Part shown: in pieces, positions 50,864 to 62,293 of the stretch
How positions within the stretch are numbered: the stretch's first letter is position 1
Layout: every line of letters starts with the position of its first letter
Assembly: GCA_963281155.1 (NCBI GenBank)
Contig: CAUJLY010000002.1
Location: 4,774,001-4,838,000 of the forward strand
DNA length: 64,000 bases
Source of the DNA: Rhabditophanes sp. KR3021
Taxonomy: Eukaryota; Nematoda; Chromadorea; Rhabditida; Alloionematidae
Direction of reading: 5' to 3'
Program-made: the position numbers and the translations under genes
The notes under the pieces: generated by a model
Database searches by the model: none
Told to the model about the DNA's origin: nothing
The model's input: only the letters and a program-made list of their open reading frames with translations

Positions 50864-52672
50864 TTAATCTCTTTTCTTATCAGAAACAGATTCAGAATCT
50901 TCGTATTTTTTGAGTAATTCGGTGACACGGTCATACTCAGCACTCAAGTTTTCAGCTTGAGCCTTCATAGCATCACGATCTTTTTTGACTTTGGTTAATT
51001 CCTCTTCCAATTTTTGTTCGGCTTCTCCGTCCTGGGCTTCCATGAGGGTACGTGCAGCTTTAGAGGCTCCCTCTGCTTGCTTAAGGGCGGCTTGACTTGC
51101 TGCTTCAAGGTTCGCACTGAAACAGTTAGTAATGATTTTGAGTTAAACGAAAAATTAAAATTGTTCTCTTAATAGATGAGGAGAGTATATTTTTTGATCG
51201 TTATTTTTGATAGCTAAGTCATGCTTAAAAAGCATGATCAAGTCTATGTCAAACAAACTGTGCAATGGTAACTTTTCAAAAAATTAAAATTGTTGCTACA
51301 TGACAAAATGACCAATTAACAAAAAATAATCAGTGCCATTATGTAGCCCTTTTTCTTGTCTACAAGACAAGGTATTATTTGATATTTTTTGTTTTTAACT
51401 CAGTAAAGTTTTTGTGGACTTACGATCGGGTCAACAAACTAACAATTCTCTTGTTAACAAGGAACAAGATCAAAGCGAATCCGGAGATATACAAGTTTCT
51501 TTGGGATCTAAAGAGGCGCATATGAAGGACGGCATCAGTTTCGGCAGTTCCTCTTCCTCCAGCAACGCCATTGATATCAGCACCAGCATACTTATTGGTT
51601 TCTCTGGCGGCATCTAGGAACAACAAAAACAGAACGACAATTGAACAATATGAGGCAACTGTTGCATGTGATGTTAATGACGAAATGAGACGGGAATTGA
51701 ATAACTTTTTCCAACTATAAGTGACATATAATTTATTACCAAAAATAATAACTTACGTTGTAGGTCTAATCCATGGGAATACCAACAAGAGAGCTAAAGC
51801 AATTTCAGCATATAAAATACCTATAATTGTTGATTAATATTATGAAATCATATTTGATAATTTAAAATTTGAAGCTAATTATGTTTTGGAAAGGCAATGA
51901 TTCGCATATTTTTTTGTTTAACATTCAAATTTGCTTCACTTATAAAGGTGTTTAATATCTTATTCAAGTTGATATTTTGACTATGAAGAGGCATTTAGTT
52001 AATAGTGGAAGTCAGCAATGTTTATGCGAGTGTCTCGTTAATGCAATAGCTGCAAATCAACTTTCTCTGATGCCCATTATCTTACATATCATGTAAAAAA
52101 CAATTTGGGCCAATTTAAGAAGTCTCGCAAAATAGTGTGGATGGTGGCTCAGTTTCCCTTAATAAATACAATAATCAAATACTTTACGGCGGAGTGCCTA
52201 CGAACGTTAAAACTAGGCTCTTGCTCACATTGCAACTACCAGACTTCTATTTAGGAGATTCATCCCCATAATGACAAAGAAACAAGAATTGTCGACATTT
52301 TAGAAAAGCAACCTTTTGCTTTGTATTGCGCCGAGTTGACTGGTAATGAAGCTCTAGCTTTTGAGTATGCCACCACATTGGACCTACAGAATGTATTGAC
52401 AAACATGGACGGATCGGAACATTCTAACGATATTATGTTCAAAAACATCCAGGAAATGTCGAAAGAATCTCTATTTTTGTTTAAAAGATACTTCTCAATA
52501 ATATTCGATCTAACTTAAATAATTTTGTCTCCCTTTTAATAAACGTTTTGGCATCGATCAGCTTCTATTTTGTATACATTTTCACTTTATTCTTTACTTA
52601 CCTAAAATCAAAATAAAATTAATATTACTATGAGTTAAACCCACCAGCTACAATTGTCCATTGAATCGACAT
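50864..52672 (-). CDS. BCAP31: B-cell receptor-associated protein 31 (BAP31)
   Basis: Exons in coding order are 52672-52645, 51820-51757, 51714-51424 and 51116-50864, total 636 nt, 211 residues. BAP31 is a three-pass ER protein that sorts membrane cargo and takes part in quality control. MSIQWTIVAGILYAEIALAL starts the first membrane segment, PWIRPTTWKKLFNSR follows, a second segment contains SIVVLFLLFLDAARE, then HMRLFRSQRNLYISGFALIL, the family's most conserved block, forms the third. The cytosolic tail is an Ala/Glu/Lys coiled coil with DRDAMKAQAENLSAEYDRV and ends in KKRD, a KKXX ER-retrieval signal. The first coding exon is 28 nt with a GTGGGT donor, supported by the MS-QWT start typical of the family. 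Confidence 0.93.
52153..52518 (+). pseudogene. Broken coding-like fragment inside BAP31 intron 1 (opposite strand)
   Basis: On the plus strand a reading around 52160-52260 (containing GGVPTNVKTRLLLTLQLPDF) is broken by a stop and a frame change, then continues from about 52270 as PFALYCAELTGNEALAFEYA and on to FDLT with a TAA at 52516-52518. Composition is protein-like in both halves. No family is recognised. It is best read as a decayed gene fragment nested in the intron. Confidence 0.3.
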
Positions 52673-54911
52673 TATTTCCGTGTATATTTCTATAAAAAAT
52701 AACGTTAGTAAAAATATATATTGGTAAAAGATAGTGGAAGGTAAACGAATGAGCCAACAAACATAAACACTAAATGGATGACCTTATCTTTTATAGAGAA
52801 AGTGTTATTGTTAGTGTGAATCAGCATTACTTAAGAGGTTTTGAAATGAAGCTAGAGACGCATACGTATATTTGTTTTTTCAGGATGTCGCGGCGGGAAT
52901 TTCACTAACATTCAAAAAAGATTTGTTTATGCAATAGGTGTTTTTAGACACTTTTTTGGGTGCGTATATAATGTCTAGTTCAAAGATTAAATCGCTTTTA
53001 TATTAGGATGAAATGTATTAAGTGGCATATAACTGACGTATACGTAAGTTTAAGATGATGCAGCATTGTGAATTTGATCCTTGTTAGTGTGTTTCTTTTG
53101 AAATAAATAGGATGTCCTAGTTTACAATATTGTTTATTGAAATGTATATGGATAGATTGGAAGTGTTGATTAACCATAGTTTGGACAAAACTTAAACAAC
53201 TAGTGATTAATGATCACGCCTGTTTATGCTTTCATGTGTAAAGGCATTTTGAATTGATGTGAATTCTTTTTGATCAGTATATACTGATATACGGCAACTT
53301 ATAAAAATGGCTGCAAACTTAAGCAAATGACTGCATCTTATCTAAAAATGCCAAATACATATCTTCTTACTAGGTTTAAAGAAAATCAAACTATTTTTAT
53401 GACAGATAAGTAATAGCGTGAACAAAGAGCGGTCTTTAATTTCCTACCTACTTTGATAATAATGGATGTTTATATCGCCTTAAGCAAACATAAAAGATTG
53501 TAACTGTATTTTTATTTATTTTTAATTGTAGAAGTGCCAGTTAATTATTTCTGTCGGATAATCCGACAAATGAGCCCATATGTCATGGGATCTCATGTAG
53601 ATTAGCATTCATACATAAACACTGATTTATCTAGGTGTATTTAGATAACGAATACAACTAACGCTTGTTTTTAACGTCTAATATTTTTTTCTATTATTGT
53701 GCACTATTTTTTCAACTCCTCAACATACCATTGATATTTTGTCGTATTATTGTATCAATTTTGCTTAAAAACAAAAGAAACACCAATAGACGATTCTTCA
53801 AATTCAATAATCTTTGGTACTGAAAGACGATCTATATTTGATTTTATGATAAACGCTCAAAAGTATTGTAGAACGACAATTTACAGCGCTCACTATTGAT
53901 ATGATACTGCAATTACTGATGTTACCTTTTTTGTTAGTGAGGGTTATAAGGATTTAACAGTCGGATATTGCCATAAGAGATCAATCTGTATGAATGCATC
54001 GGTCGATCGCAAGATGGTAAATAGTAGCGCTTGATATTGGTATGATATACAACGATTGGAAAATCAGATTGGTTTTATTTTACGTTCCTCTTTTATAATA
54101 TTTAGTGTGCAACTTCTTTACATTACGTTAAGTAAAAAAAGCAACATAGCACCGACTGTTGACTCCCTATTAAACTTATTGATGTTATTGTGCCTTGGAA
54201 GGTATAAAGTATTTGATTGATACTTGCCTGAAGCTAAACCAACTGCATAAATGATCATGAGTTCATTATTGTATCCATCCATGCAAGCTATTTTTTAGAG
54301 ACATCATCATTGGTTTTCTTCAATCAAATTTAGTTCACTATTGACACCAATTTGTCCATATAATTTGAGCAAAGTGATTTTAATTTTACAAAGTTAAGCA
54401 TTACATATGGTATGAGAGTCTTACATTGACATTTCATTTAGTTTTGACAGTTAATTCAATCAGTCTTATATATTTTAGCACGCCTCTCGAACATTCTTTA
54501 CTACTAAGAAACGTGTAATGTCCTAATATTTTAAAAGAGCTGAAATGGCAGTATTGTACATCCTCAAGCAGGTATTTTGCGCGTCTCCAAAACATTCTTC
54601 TTGCTAAGTAAAATTTCCTGCAATGCTAGTAATTTCGCAAAATTAGACTGATCTAAACATTTTACCAACTTGTAATTTCATTTAAATTTACTTATTATCG
54701 TTCCCTTCATACACAAATTAATTGATATTAATATTTGCTAGTTTTATTTAAATTTTAAAATTGTTTCATTAATTAAGTTCCACTTGCTTCATTACATTCA
54801 TTTTACATAAATGTTTTTAATTTAGAATATCGCGTCACATAAACCAATAGATGATTATTATTTTTTCGCCTCAGCTACAACCCAAAAACGATTTTCCGCG
54901 TATCTTATGAA
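52673..54911. other. Divergent intergenic region, BAP31 / MITD1-like
   Basis: About 2.2 kb without a supported gene. It contains two short perfect palindromes (53273-53288, and GTCGGATAATCCGAC near 53551-53565) and must hold both promoters. Confidence 0.4.
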
Positions 54912-56113
54912 ATGGATAGCTTATCTAAAGCTGACCTGAAGGAAGGACTCAATGAGTTTGCAAACCTTTATCATATTATAACAGATGCCGAAGAAAAAAA
55001 GATTGTTCTGGAGAATATTATAGGTTTATGTTTATATATCGGTAAGTTTCTTGAATCAACATAGACAATTAATCAAATAATATATTTTAAGATGATGATG
55101 AATGTAAAACGATTTACAATAAATTCTGCGAGATAAGAACTTTCGGAAATTGTAGTCCTAATATTTTGAGAGCCCATTCAAGATCATCCTCCGAAAACGA
55201 ATGCGGGCCAGAAGACTTATATAAAACAGATTTAGAAACTATAAAAGAGAAAGTTGATTTCATGATTATTACTCAAAAACACCACACAAAAAAAGATGTT
55301 GAGAAATATTGGAAAGATATTGAAAAAGAAATAGAAGCTTTGATGGAAAGTAAGTTTAATATATCCAATTAATTGAATAAAGAACCTTTAGGAACTTCAA
55401 ATAATCCTGATAATCAACAAGAATTTTTCCTATTATTCGAAAAAATCCAATTAAACCGCGAAAATGAAAATAAGAAGTTTGATATTAATGCACAATCAGC
55501 TTGGACTAATGCTGTTAAAAAGGAATCGTCCTTTGCAGTAGCTGCTATCAGAAGTGCACCTCAAACACCAATTATAAAAGTTGTAAAACAAAAGAATTTG
55601 AGCATCAGTTCCGACACCCCATTAATTGGGCATCGCATTATTGCTCCTGACAGCATCCACCACTCCTTCCATAGTATCTTCAGCAAGTACATTGACACAG
55701 ACAAACACAAAGCTAATGATGTTACCGAAATCACCATTGAAGATCGCTATATTCTTAAAGGCTATCAATTTAACAACCTGAAAATGTTCATTGATTACGC
55801 CAAAACGATTTGTGTTAACTTGAATACAGTTACTTTGTTATCCGGATACAACTACGAGGGAGCTGGTACAACAAAAGAGGTTGTCGAGGAACAATTAAGA
55901 AAGCTTGAGAAATTTTGCAAGAAAAAGCATATTCATTTCATCAAAAATGCAAAAATTGCTCCTCATGACAGATATATCAAATTCAATAATGGTTTGGCCG
56001 CTCAATTCTCTCGTGGATTAGATATTTACAAATATAATGATCCATCGAAGGATAGCGATCAATGGATTTGTCGTGACTCAACCGTTAATTTTTATAGTAT
56101 CTTTGAACTCTAA
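54912..56113 (+). CDS. MITD1-like protein with C-terminal PLD-like membrane-binding domain
   Basis: Exons are 54912-55041, 55092-55349 and 55392-56113 (introns 50 and 42 nt), total 1110 nt, 369 residues; phases agree at both joins. The C-terminal about 130 residues (from 238) match the MITD1 phospholipase-D-like domain: VTEITIEDRYI, the middle VTLLSGYN, and the signature HDRYIKFNNG followed by RGLDIYK, as in the human HDREIRFNNG and RGLDYFK. In MITD1 this domain binds acidic phospholipids and works with ESCRT-III in abscission. The N-terminal 130 residues are acidic and helical, but I do not see a convincing MIT domain, which would be needed for ESCRT-III binding. So the family assignment rests on the C-terminal half. 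Confidence 0.75.
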
Positions 56114-56649
56114 TTGCATGCATTGATTTTCTAAGTTATACATTTGTTGTTAATATTTATTAGGCACATACAACGTAATTTGTGTTAAAAAGTTTGTAAA
56201 TATCATTTTTTTCTTCATAAAATAAAAATAGTTATCATTTATTTATATCCATCTGCCATCTTATTTTAAACTCATAAAGTACAATATAGTAGTTGCTTGC
56301 AAAGACCTCAAAAAGTCTCACCAAGAATATCGCTTCGATTGGTAAAATGACTAACACTAGCATTTTGGATGTCATTAACAGCCTTTTTTGACAACAAACT
56401 GATTTATTAACTATGAATGAAACTTGGGGATATACCTTCTTGGACCCGCACGCTCAAATGATCTTTGGCAGTGCGAATAATTACTTTATGTTTTTGCCAT
56501 TTTCCCTAGGATATGCCTTTCTTTTATTTAGAACACTGCTAAATATATCGGCCGAGTTATTCATCAACAACTAATGTCGCTTATATCTATCTCTCATACA
56601 TTCCATTTTTGTTGAAGCAAATAAAGTTTTTATTTATAGATACTCTAAT
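56114..56649 (+). other. Spacer before BAF57
   Basis: Holds a possible 53-codon gene (56413-56574) and, just before the BAF57 ATG, AATAAAG followed by an acceptor TTTTTATTTATAG (56627-56639). Confidence 0.4.
56413..56574 (+). CDS. Possible 53-residue membrane protein
   Basis: ATG-started frame of 53 codons: a soluble start (MNETWGYTFLDPHAQ), then a hydrophobic stretch FMFLPFSLGYAFLLF and a short tail ending FINN. It is followed by AATAAA about 45 bases later and then the acceptor-like site before BAF57. The composition is less AT-driven than chance frames nearby, but the length is too short to be sure and no family is recognised. Confidence 0.3.
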   Translation: MNETWGYTFLDPHAQMIFGSANNYFMFLPFSLGYAFLLFRTLLNISAELFINN

Positions 56650-57975
56650 ATGTTTAATCGTTCCCAGCATCGTCAATCTAACTCATTTAATAATGCCAAT
56701 AACCAAACAATTGATCCTTTTACAATCAGACCTCCCAAGGCGATTGAAAAACCAATAGCCCCTGAGTTGCGGTACAAGAAGAAAAACTTGCAAAGAGTGA
56801 AGCATGAAAACCCTAACCTTCCTATTTGGGATTTAGGTGAAATTCTTGGTACTCAGTGGGAAAATGCTCCAGATGCGGAGAAGATGGCCTATTTTCAAGA
56901 GTGGGAAAAAGACAAGCATGATTACGAAAAACAACTGAAAAGCTACTATAGTTCCAGTTCTTTTCAACAGTACAATTCTCTGAGGCAAAAATCGCGACTT
57001 CAATTTGAAAGATCTTTAATGCCTTCTGGTGGAAATAGTAGAAAGTTTGATGCTGCGGTAAATGGTGGTGTCATTGTACAGCCGATTGAAGAGGAAAACT
57101 CCCGAGAATTGAATAAGAAGAAAATTGCCTCTATTCGATATTCCAGAAATCAGATGTTGATGGCTGAACTATTTACTCCCAATTGCATGGCGGACTTCAG
57201 GCAATTAGTTACTAAGAACCGATTTGAATTATTCAAAAAACAAGAGCAAGGTTTGAAGAGTGCGATTGCCGCTCATCAAGCTGACATTAATCGAATGAAG
57301 GAGTCTTTGGCAACTAAGAAAAGGTCCATCCAAGATAATCACGACAAGTTTGAAGGAGCCTGGAAGAAGATGTGCACAGAAGATAAACCACGTTGTAGCG
57401 GAGGAGACTATAATCTAAAAGTCAGCAAATGGAAGGTCAAGCTTACTGAAAATTATACTAAATTTCAAGAAAAGCAGGCTGCTGAAAAGGAAAAGATGAA
57501 GCACGAAAGGGAACAAAGACCAACCTTGAATAGTTTGTTGATGGGCGAACCTGAAACTGAGGATAGTGGTATGGATGATAGTGAAGTTTCTTCTGCCGCA
57601 ACTGAAAAAGAAACTTCTGTTCCTCCAACTATGACAGGCGATTTGCCAGTGACTTTTGAAAATACTGTTGTACTTGAAGAAAGGAATGAGGAAGTCAAAT
57701 TAGCGGAAGGTGAGATAAAAATGGAGTCTATAGATGAGACAATGAATGACAATATGGACAAAATTATTGCGGAGGAACTAAAGGACGTTGAAATGACTGA
57801 AGCAGATACAAGTAACGAAATACAGAAATCACCAACAACAGATCTTCCCGAATCTACTCTCTATGAGACAAAGGAACAGGTTGAGAGCAACATTTCTTCT
57901 ACTGAAAAAAATATGGACACCGCAGAATCTTCTACTCCCATTATATCAACCGAAAGCGAAGAGAATAAACCCTAA
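56650..57975 (+). CDS. SMARCE1: BAF57 / SMARCE1, HMG-box subunit of SWI/SNF (BAF) complex
   Basis: Single exon, 441 residues (human 411). HMG box at about residues 28-98, opening PPKAIEKPIAPELRYKKK, with LPIWDLGEILGTQW and EWEKDKHDYEKQL, the BAF57 version of the fold, followed by the SMARCE1-specific YYSSSSFQQYNSLRQKSR region. A second conserved region (IRYSRNQMLMAELF, then NRFELFKKQEQGL) leads into a coiled coil (about 190-290). The C-terminal 150 residues are acidic and Ser/Thr-rich. It is a nuclear DNA-binding subunit of the chromatin-remodelling core. PPCS follows on the same strand 205 bp downstream. Confidence 0.95.
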   Translation: MFNRSQHRQSNSFNNANNQTIDPFTIRPPKAIEKPIAPELRYKKKNLQRVKHENPNLPIWDLGEILGTQWENAPDAEKMAYFQEWEKDKHDYEKQLKSYYSSSSFQQYNSLRQKSRLQFERSLMPSGGNSRKFDAAVNGGVIVQPIEEENSRELNKKKIASIRYSRNQMLMAELFTPNCMADFRQLVTKNRFELFKKQEQGLKSAIAAHQADINRMKESLATKKRSIQDNHDKFEGAWKKMCTEDKPRCSGGDYNLKVSKWKVKLTENYTKFQEKQAAEKEKMKHEREQRPTLNSLLMGEPETEDSGMDDSEVSSAATEKETSVPPTMTGDLPVTFENTVVLEERNEEVKLAEGEIKMESIDETMNDNMDKIIAEELKDVEMTEADTSNEIQKSPTTDLPESTLYETKEQVESNISSTEKNMDTAESSTPIISTESEENKP

Positions 57976-58175
57976 GCATCTCTTATTTTACAATTAATTT
58001 AACTCTTTATCATTTTCTTAATGTAGTTTCAAATATGTTTGGCACAATTTGATTCATACTTCTTTTATTCGCATAAATAATAATTGCCGTTTTGTGTTTC
58101 TTAATTTTTAATTAGTTTAAACTAACAATTACTTTATAAATAAACACAAGTAAGTACATTAGTTATAATTTTAAC

Positions 58176-58177
58176 AG
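58176..58177 (+). promoter_or_regulatory. Splice-acceptor-like site three bases before the PPCS start codon
   Basis: ATAATTTTAACAG ends three bases before ATG (58181), with an AATAAA about 35 bases upstream that could serve BAF57. Such an arrangement fits trans-splicing of a downstream gene; a 5'-UTR intron is the alternative. Confidence 0.4.
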
Positions 58178-58180
58178 GTA

Positions 58181-59129
58181 ATGTCTACTTTTAATGTCAA
58201 ATCAACTGCTGGCAGTTTGAATGATACCTTGCGCCAATTTTTAATTGCCAATAACAACAAAAACTACGCTCTAATCACGGTATCTTGACAATTTAAAACA
58301 GCATAACAAATAATTATAGAGTGGCGGTACTCGTGTTCCGATTGAAAAAAATACAGTCAGATCAATTGAAAACTTTTCAACAGGTACACGAGGAGCAACC
58401 TCAGCTGAATATTTCTTAAGAAACGATTATGCTGTAATTTTTCTTTACAGAGATAATTCCTTGAAGCCTTATGAAAGAAACTACAAAGATCTATTTGAAC
58501 GTTTAACTGTTGATGTGAATGATTGTTTGAAAATAGACGATGCTCTCTATTACAACCGATTTATCGAGGATTTAAAAGAAAAAAACAGGTTTAAGAACAA
58601 TTTGTTGATGATAAGTTACGATCATTTGAATGAGTATGTTGAATGTTTGGGTTTTTTGTTAGAAGAGTTGCAAGTATTAAGCCACAAATTGCTTGTTTAT
58701 TTAGCAGCTACCGTTTCAGATTTTTATTTGAAAGAAGATGAAATGCCTCATCACAAAATTCAATCAAAGGGAGGCAACTTGATTTTGAATTTGACTACTG
58801 TAGATAAAGAAAGCATTCAAGAATTGCTGGCCAAAAGAAAAGATGCCTTCATGGCTACTTTTAAACTTGAGACAAATGAGTCTTTATTAATCGAAAAGGG
58901 AAAAAGGGCATTTGAGAATTACAAGCATAATGTGGTCATTGGAAATATTCTTGACAAACGGAAGACTGAAATTGTCATCATGACAAACCATTCGTCAACA
59001 TTGGATGAAATTAACCAAGATTGGATTCGACTTACTGAAGAAGAAATCAACAACAATGTTGAAATTGAGGAAAAGTTGGTCGAAAAGCTAATTAACATAC
59101 ACAAAGATTCTATTTTAGATTTTATATAA
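58181..59129 (+). CDS. PPCS: Phosphopantothenate-cysteine ligase (PPCS), coenzyme A pathway
   Basis: Exons are 58181-58279 and 58320-59129 (40-nt intron), total 909 nt, 302 residues (human 311). It joins 4'-phosphopantothenate to cysteine in the second step of CoA synthesis, in the cytosol. The nucleotide-binding start is split by the intron: YALIT, then [34 protein letters not shown] and DYAVIFLYR. Later blocks include [15 protein letters not shown] with the conserved [21 protein letters not shown], and a C-terminal helical region. This is the eukaryotic ATP/CTP-type single-function enzyme, not the bacterial CoaBC fusion. Confidence 0.94.
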
Positions 59130-59275
59130 AATATGCACTTTATCACAATCGTTTATTTATAAGTTAAAATAGATACATTAAAAAGATAGGTTAATAAATA
59201 GTATTATTTGATTATTTTAAGGATAGCTATGTAATTGATTAAAAGATTCATCAATGGCCATCGTTAAAATTAAAG

Positions 59276-60439
59276 CTAAGCAGTCCAAATACAAATCATT
59301 CCATCAGAACCACAAGTTGTATATTGAGAGGAGTTTCCACATTTTCCAGCGTAAGGGATTATTTGGCGAATTGCATTTTGATGGATAGTATCAGAAGTTA
59401 CTTTGATTATTTCGGAGCCTTTGCTGTCGATATTTCTGAATTTCTCAAAAGCATTAAAGACACCTTCGTTTTCTCCATTTGAAGATGTATTCTTAGAACT
59501 ATCATCGGCTTTTCCTACAAATTTGATAATTCCTTTGTCTTGAACTTCGAATACCATAGGCACATAATCATATCCTGCACCAACTAATTTATTGTCTCTG
59601 GTCCATTCCACAGTACAAAGTGGTAAACTTCTGAGCCTTAAAATGTTACTTTTATTCATGTCTGCTTCTGAGTCTACAACTCCAATAGTTGAATCATGAG
59701 ACACCCAGGCAACTTTTGATCCACATGGCGAGAAAGCAACGTCTAATAACCATGAATGACAGGAATATTCAGCCATCACTTGTGAAAACGGCATTTTATT
59801 TCCCCAGGAAGTAGGAGATGGCTTTTCATCAACCTCCTTGACATATGCCGAAAAAATACGAGCTTTAAAATCGCACGAACCTACAGCAATTAGGCAATTG
59901 TTTGGATGCCAAGAAATACAGTTTACTGTTGATTTTAGAGGCTTCTTAATTTGTTTTGACACCCACCAGTCGTTTTCTTTCTCATAGTAACAAATTGACA
60001 CTAATTTGGATCCGGAGCCAACGGCGAATTTATTCTCTAATGGAGCCCATTTAATACAAGTTGCTCCACGGTTTATCCGTACCAAGACTAATTCGGGTTT
60101 CCACGTTCCATTCTTGTCGCAAGTCCATACGAAGGCATTCTTGTCTTGGGAACAGGAAACGATTCTGTTAGTCTTGTGTCCCCAATCTAATCCAGTAATT
60201 GGCAAGTCGTGTTCTATTAACTTGTCAACCAAATCACACTTGAAAACGCCTCCGGTATTCTTGACATTGACAATGTAGATCGTCGAATCGGCACTCACAG
60301 CAAGTTCTACAAATCATACGTTATCAAAAGCTTCAAACAAATAATACTTACGGGATTTGTCTGAGTTCCAGGAGTGGCAGTTAATTGGTCCTATATTAAG
60401 ATTACAGCCATTTACAAGAGAGCTGGTGAAAGTATTCAT
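59276..60439 (-). CDS. ARPC1: Arp2/3 complex subunit 1 (ARPC1/p40), WD-repeat protein
   Basis: Exons in coding order are 60439-60352 and 60306-59276 (45-nt intron), total 1119 nt, 372 residues, matching ARPC1A/B. It forms a seven-bladed propeller in the actin-branching Arp2/3 complex. Family blocks: PINCHSWN near residue 18, ITGLDWGHKTNRIVSCSQD, NAFVWT, FAVGSGSKLVSICYYE, NDWWVSKQIKKP, ISWHPNNCLIAVGSCDFKAR, the insert-bearing KMPFSQVMAEY, VAWVSHDSTIG, and the C-terminal CGSDGMICIW. It converges on PPCS, with 146 bp between the stop codons. Confidence 0.95.
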
Positions 60440-60632
60440 ATTGTTGACAAAAAATAGTTCTCGTCTTTTCTTTCTTTACAACCCTAAAACATACCCCGCA
60501 ATTAAACGATGATCTTCAAATAAATGTAACATCAGAAACGAGTTATTGTCGAAAAAATAATTAACGTGAAGTCAATTGATGACATACTGTCCTACACGGA
60601 TAGTATAACCAACCATTGGTAGCATATATATA

Positions 60633-61569
60633 AAGGGTGTCCAACAATAAATGCCTGTTTTTTAAAACCTCTCGTATGGTCTAGTTACGTAATTTCATGG
60701 AATATGGTTAACGCCACTAGATAGCCCTTGTTCAATTCTATCAGAGTTGATATTTAGCTTTCTTTTTGCGTTTTATTTGTAAGCATGAGGAAGGATGAAG
60801 AAACATCCTTCGAAAAAATGTTGTGCAAATGTATAAAAAAGTAGGGGCAAGCAACACCAATAAAGTCGTAAAAGCATTTCAGGCAGGAGGATTATTGTCA
60901 AAGAACTATACAGAGAATTATCAAGGAGTATCAAACGAGCGGGAAAATTGTTACCAACTCGCCTCAAGGCCGAACACCGAGCAAGAAACTGGCTCTTAAG
61001 GTCGAAAAAGTTTTGTAAAAAGACTCCTCAACATCTTGTCGCGGTGGAGGCCAAGCTTTAAAAGTGCCAAAGTCGATTTTTCATTACACGCAAACAAAAG
61101 CTTTGGAGTTAAAAAGCTATAAAAAAGTCACAGTCCCAGAAACAACGGAGGAACAGAATCGTAGAGGGCCACAAACCTGAGAAAGCGGTTATAAAGTTCC
61201 TTAATGGCAAAAAGATTAATTTTGTAACAATAAAGAAAATGCTCCAAGTGTCCCACAAATACGTCCAATTGAAAATTTGTGGGCATTATGTAAAGCCGAA
61301 TACAAGAGGCTTCATACTGTGGCCGCTTCAGTTAAAAAATGGACAATGGTGTCAAAGAAGGTTGCGAAAGAAGGTGCACAAGTATTAATGGAGGGTATGA
61401 TCAAAAAGTTAAGATGGCCAACCAATATGGAGTTAATGGACTTTTGGAAGGCATGTAATTTGTTGCTTAAAAGTAGGGCTATCTTTTGAATATAATAATG
61501 TTTTATTCAATAAAGCTATAAAAAAGTTACAGCATTTTTAAAAACAGGCACTTATTGTTGGACACCCTT
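60633..61569. mobile_element. Internally deleted Tc1/mariner-superfamily DNA transposon, TA target duplication
   Basis: Terminal inverted repeats AAGGGTGTCCAACAATAA at the left, and the complement of the same at the right end (61541-61569), with one mismatch in about 29 bp. Both ends are flanked by TA, the target duplication of this superfamily. Inside, plus-strand coding remnants with stops resemble the N-terminal helix-turn-helix part (RTIQRIIKEY, SPQGRTPSKK, KSIFHYT) and, from about 61256, the C-terminal part (QIRPIENLWALCKAEYKRL), which carries the RPIE catalytic-end motif. The stretch between them, where the first catalytic aspartates should lie, is missing. It is 937 bp, non-autonomous and inactive. 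Confidence 0.85.
61277..61489 (+). pseudogene. C-terminal remnant of Tc1/mariner transposase
   Basis: Open from just after RPIEN: WALCKAEYKRLHTVAASVKK and on to LLKSRAIF. The upstream catalytic core is absent, so this is not a working transposase. It lies inside the inverted repeats of the element at 60633-61569. Confidence 0.75.
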
Positions 61570-61985
61570 TACTATAATAAACTATACACACGTAACCTGC
61601 TGATATCCAGCACATATGATTAATCAAAAATAGTACACAGTCGATAAGAGAAAATTTTTGGTATTCAGTAATAATATTAGTCATAAACAACTAAACATTT
61701 GTTGTTTGTCGACTGACGCACCATCATCGCTAAACTACAATACTTATTATTTAACAAAGATGACAATATGTCGATACAGATTAACTCAAAAAGTCAATAC
61801 ATTGCCACAAAAAGTTGGTAAATGTTAATTAAACTTAAATGAAGCCTTAATCAAACTCAAATTAAACCTTAATCAAACTCAAATTAAGCCTAAATTAAAG
61901 AAATTGTCTTAGTAGTACCATGGGACGTTATGTCGGTAATAATGTCACTTGATCAAATCATAATTAACCAACAAAAAACAAAAAT

Positions 61986-62276
61986 CTACTCTCCATTACG
62001 AATAACTTTATAGCAATCAAAAAATGTGTCCTTTAAGGAATCAGCTCTTCCATCCCAGTAAATTAAAACCAAAATAAGAGCTCGTTGCCACTCATATAGA
62101 AATTAAATCGACGCTAGGAGACTTACACTACTTTTAGTGTCGATTGGTAAATTGATACCACACAATTTTCCCGTCAAGATATGCTCAAACTTAACTATAC
62201 ACAAACCATCCAGCCAAATATTTTCATCACACAAAAGTTCGAAATTAGGCTCAGCATCTAATACTTTCATCATCAT
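61986..62276 (-). pseudogene. Orphan fragment like the N-terminal region of nucleoporin Nup205
   Basis: Exons in coding order are 62276-62127 and 62090-61986, with a 36-nt intron (GTAAGT donor, TATGAG acceptor), phase 0, giving 84 residues. The centre, WQRALILVLIYWDGRADSLK, resembles the Nup205 N-terminal block RGLVAVLLYWDG with following SLK, and the preceding part (EHILTGK) fits the region before it. Full Nup205 is about 2000 residues, but the downstream sequence holds only the dead transposon and ARPC1, so the rest is absent. It is either a truncated duplicate or a new small gene made from one; the open frame, start codon and splice sites are intact. Confidence 0.45.
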
Positions 62277-62293
62277 TTTACTATTTTTTAGAC

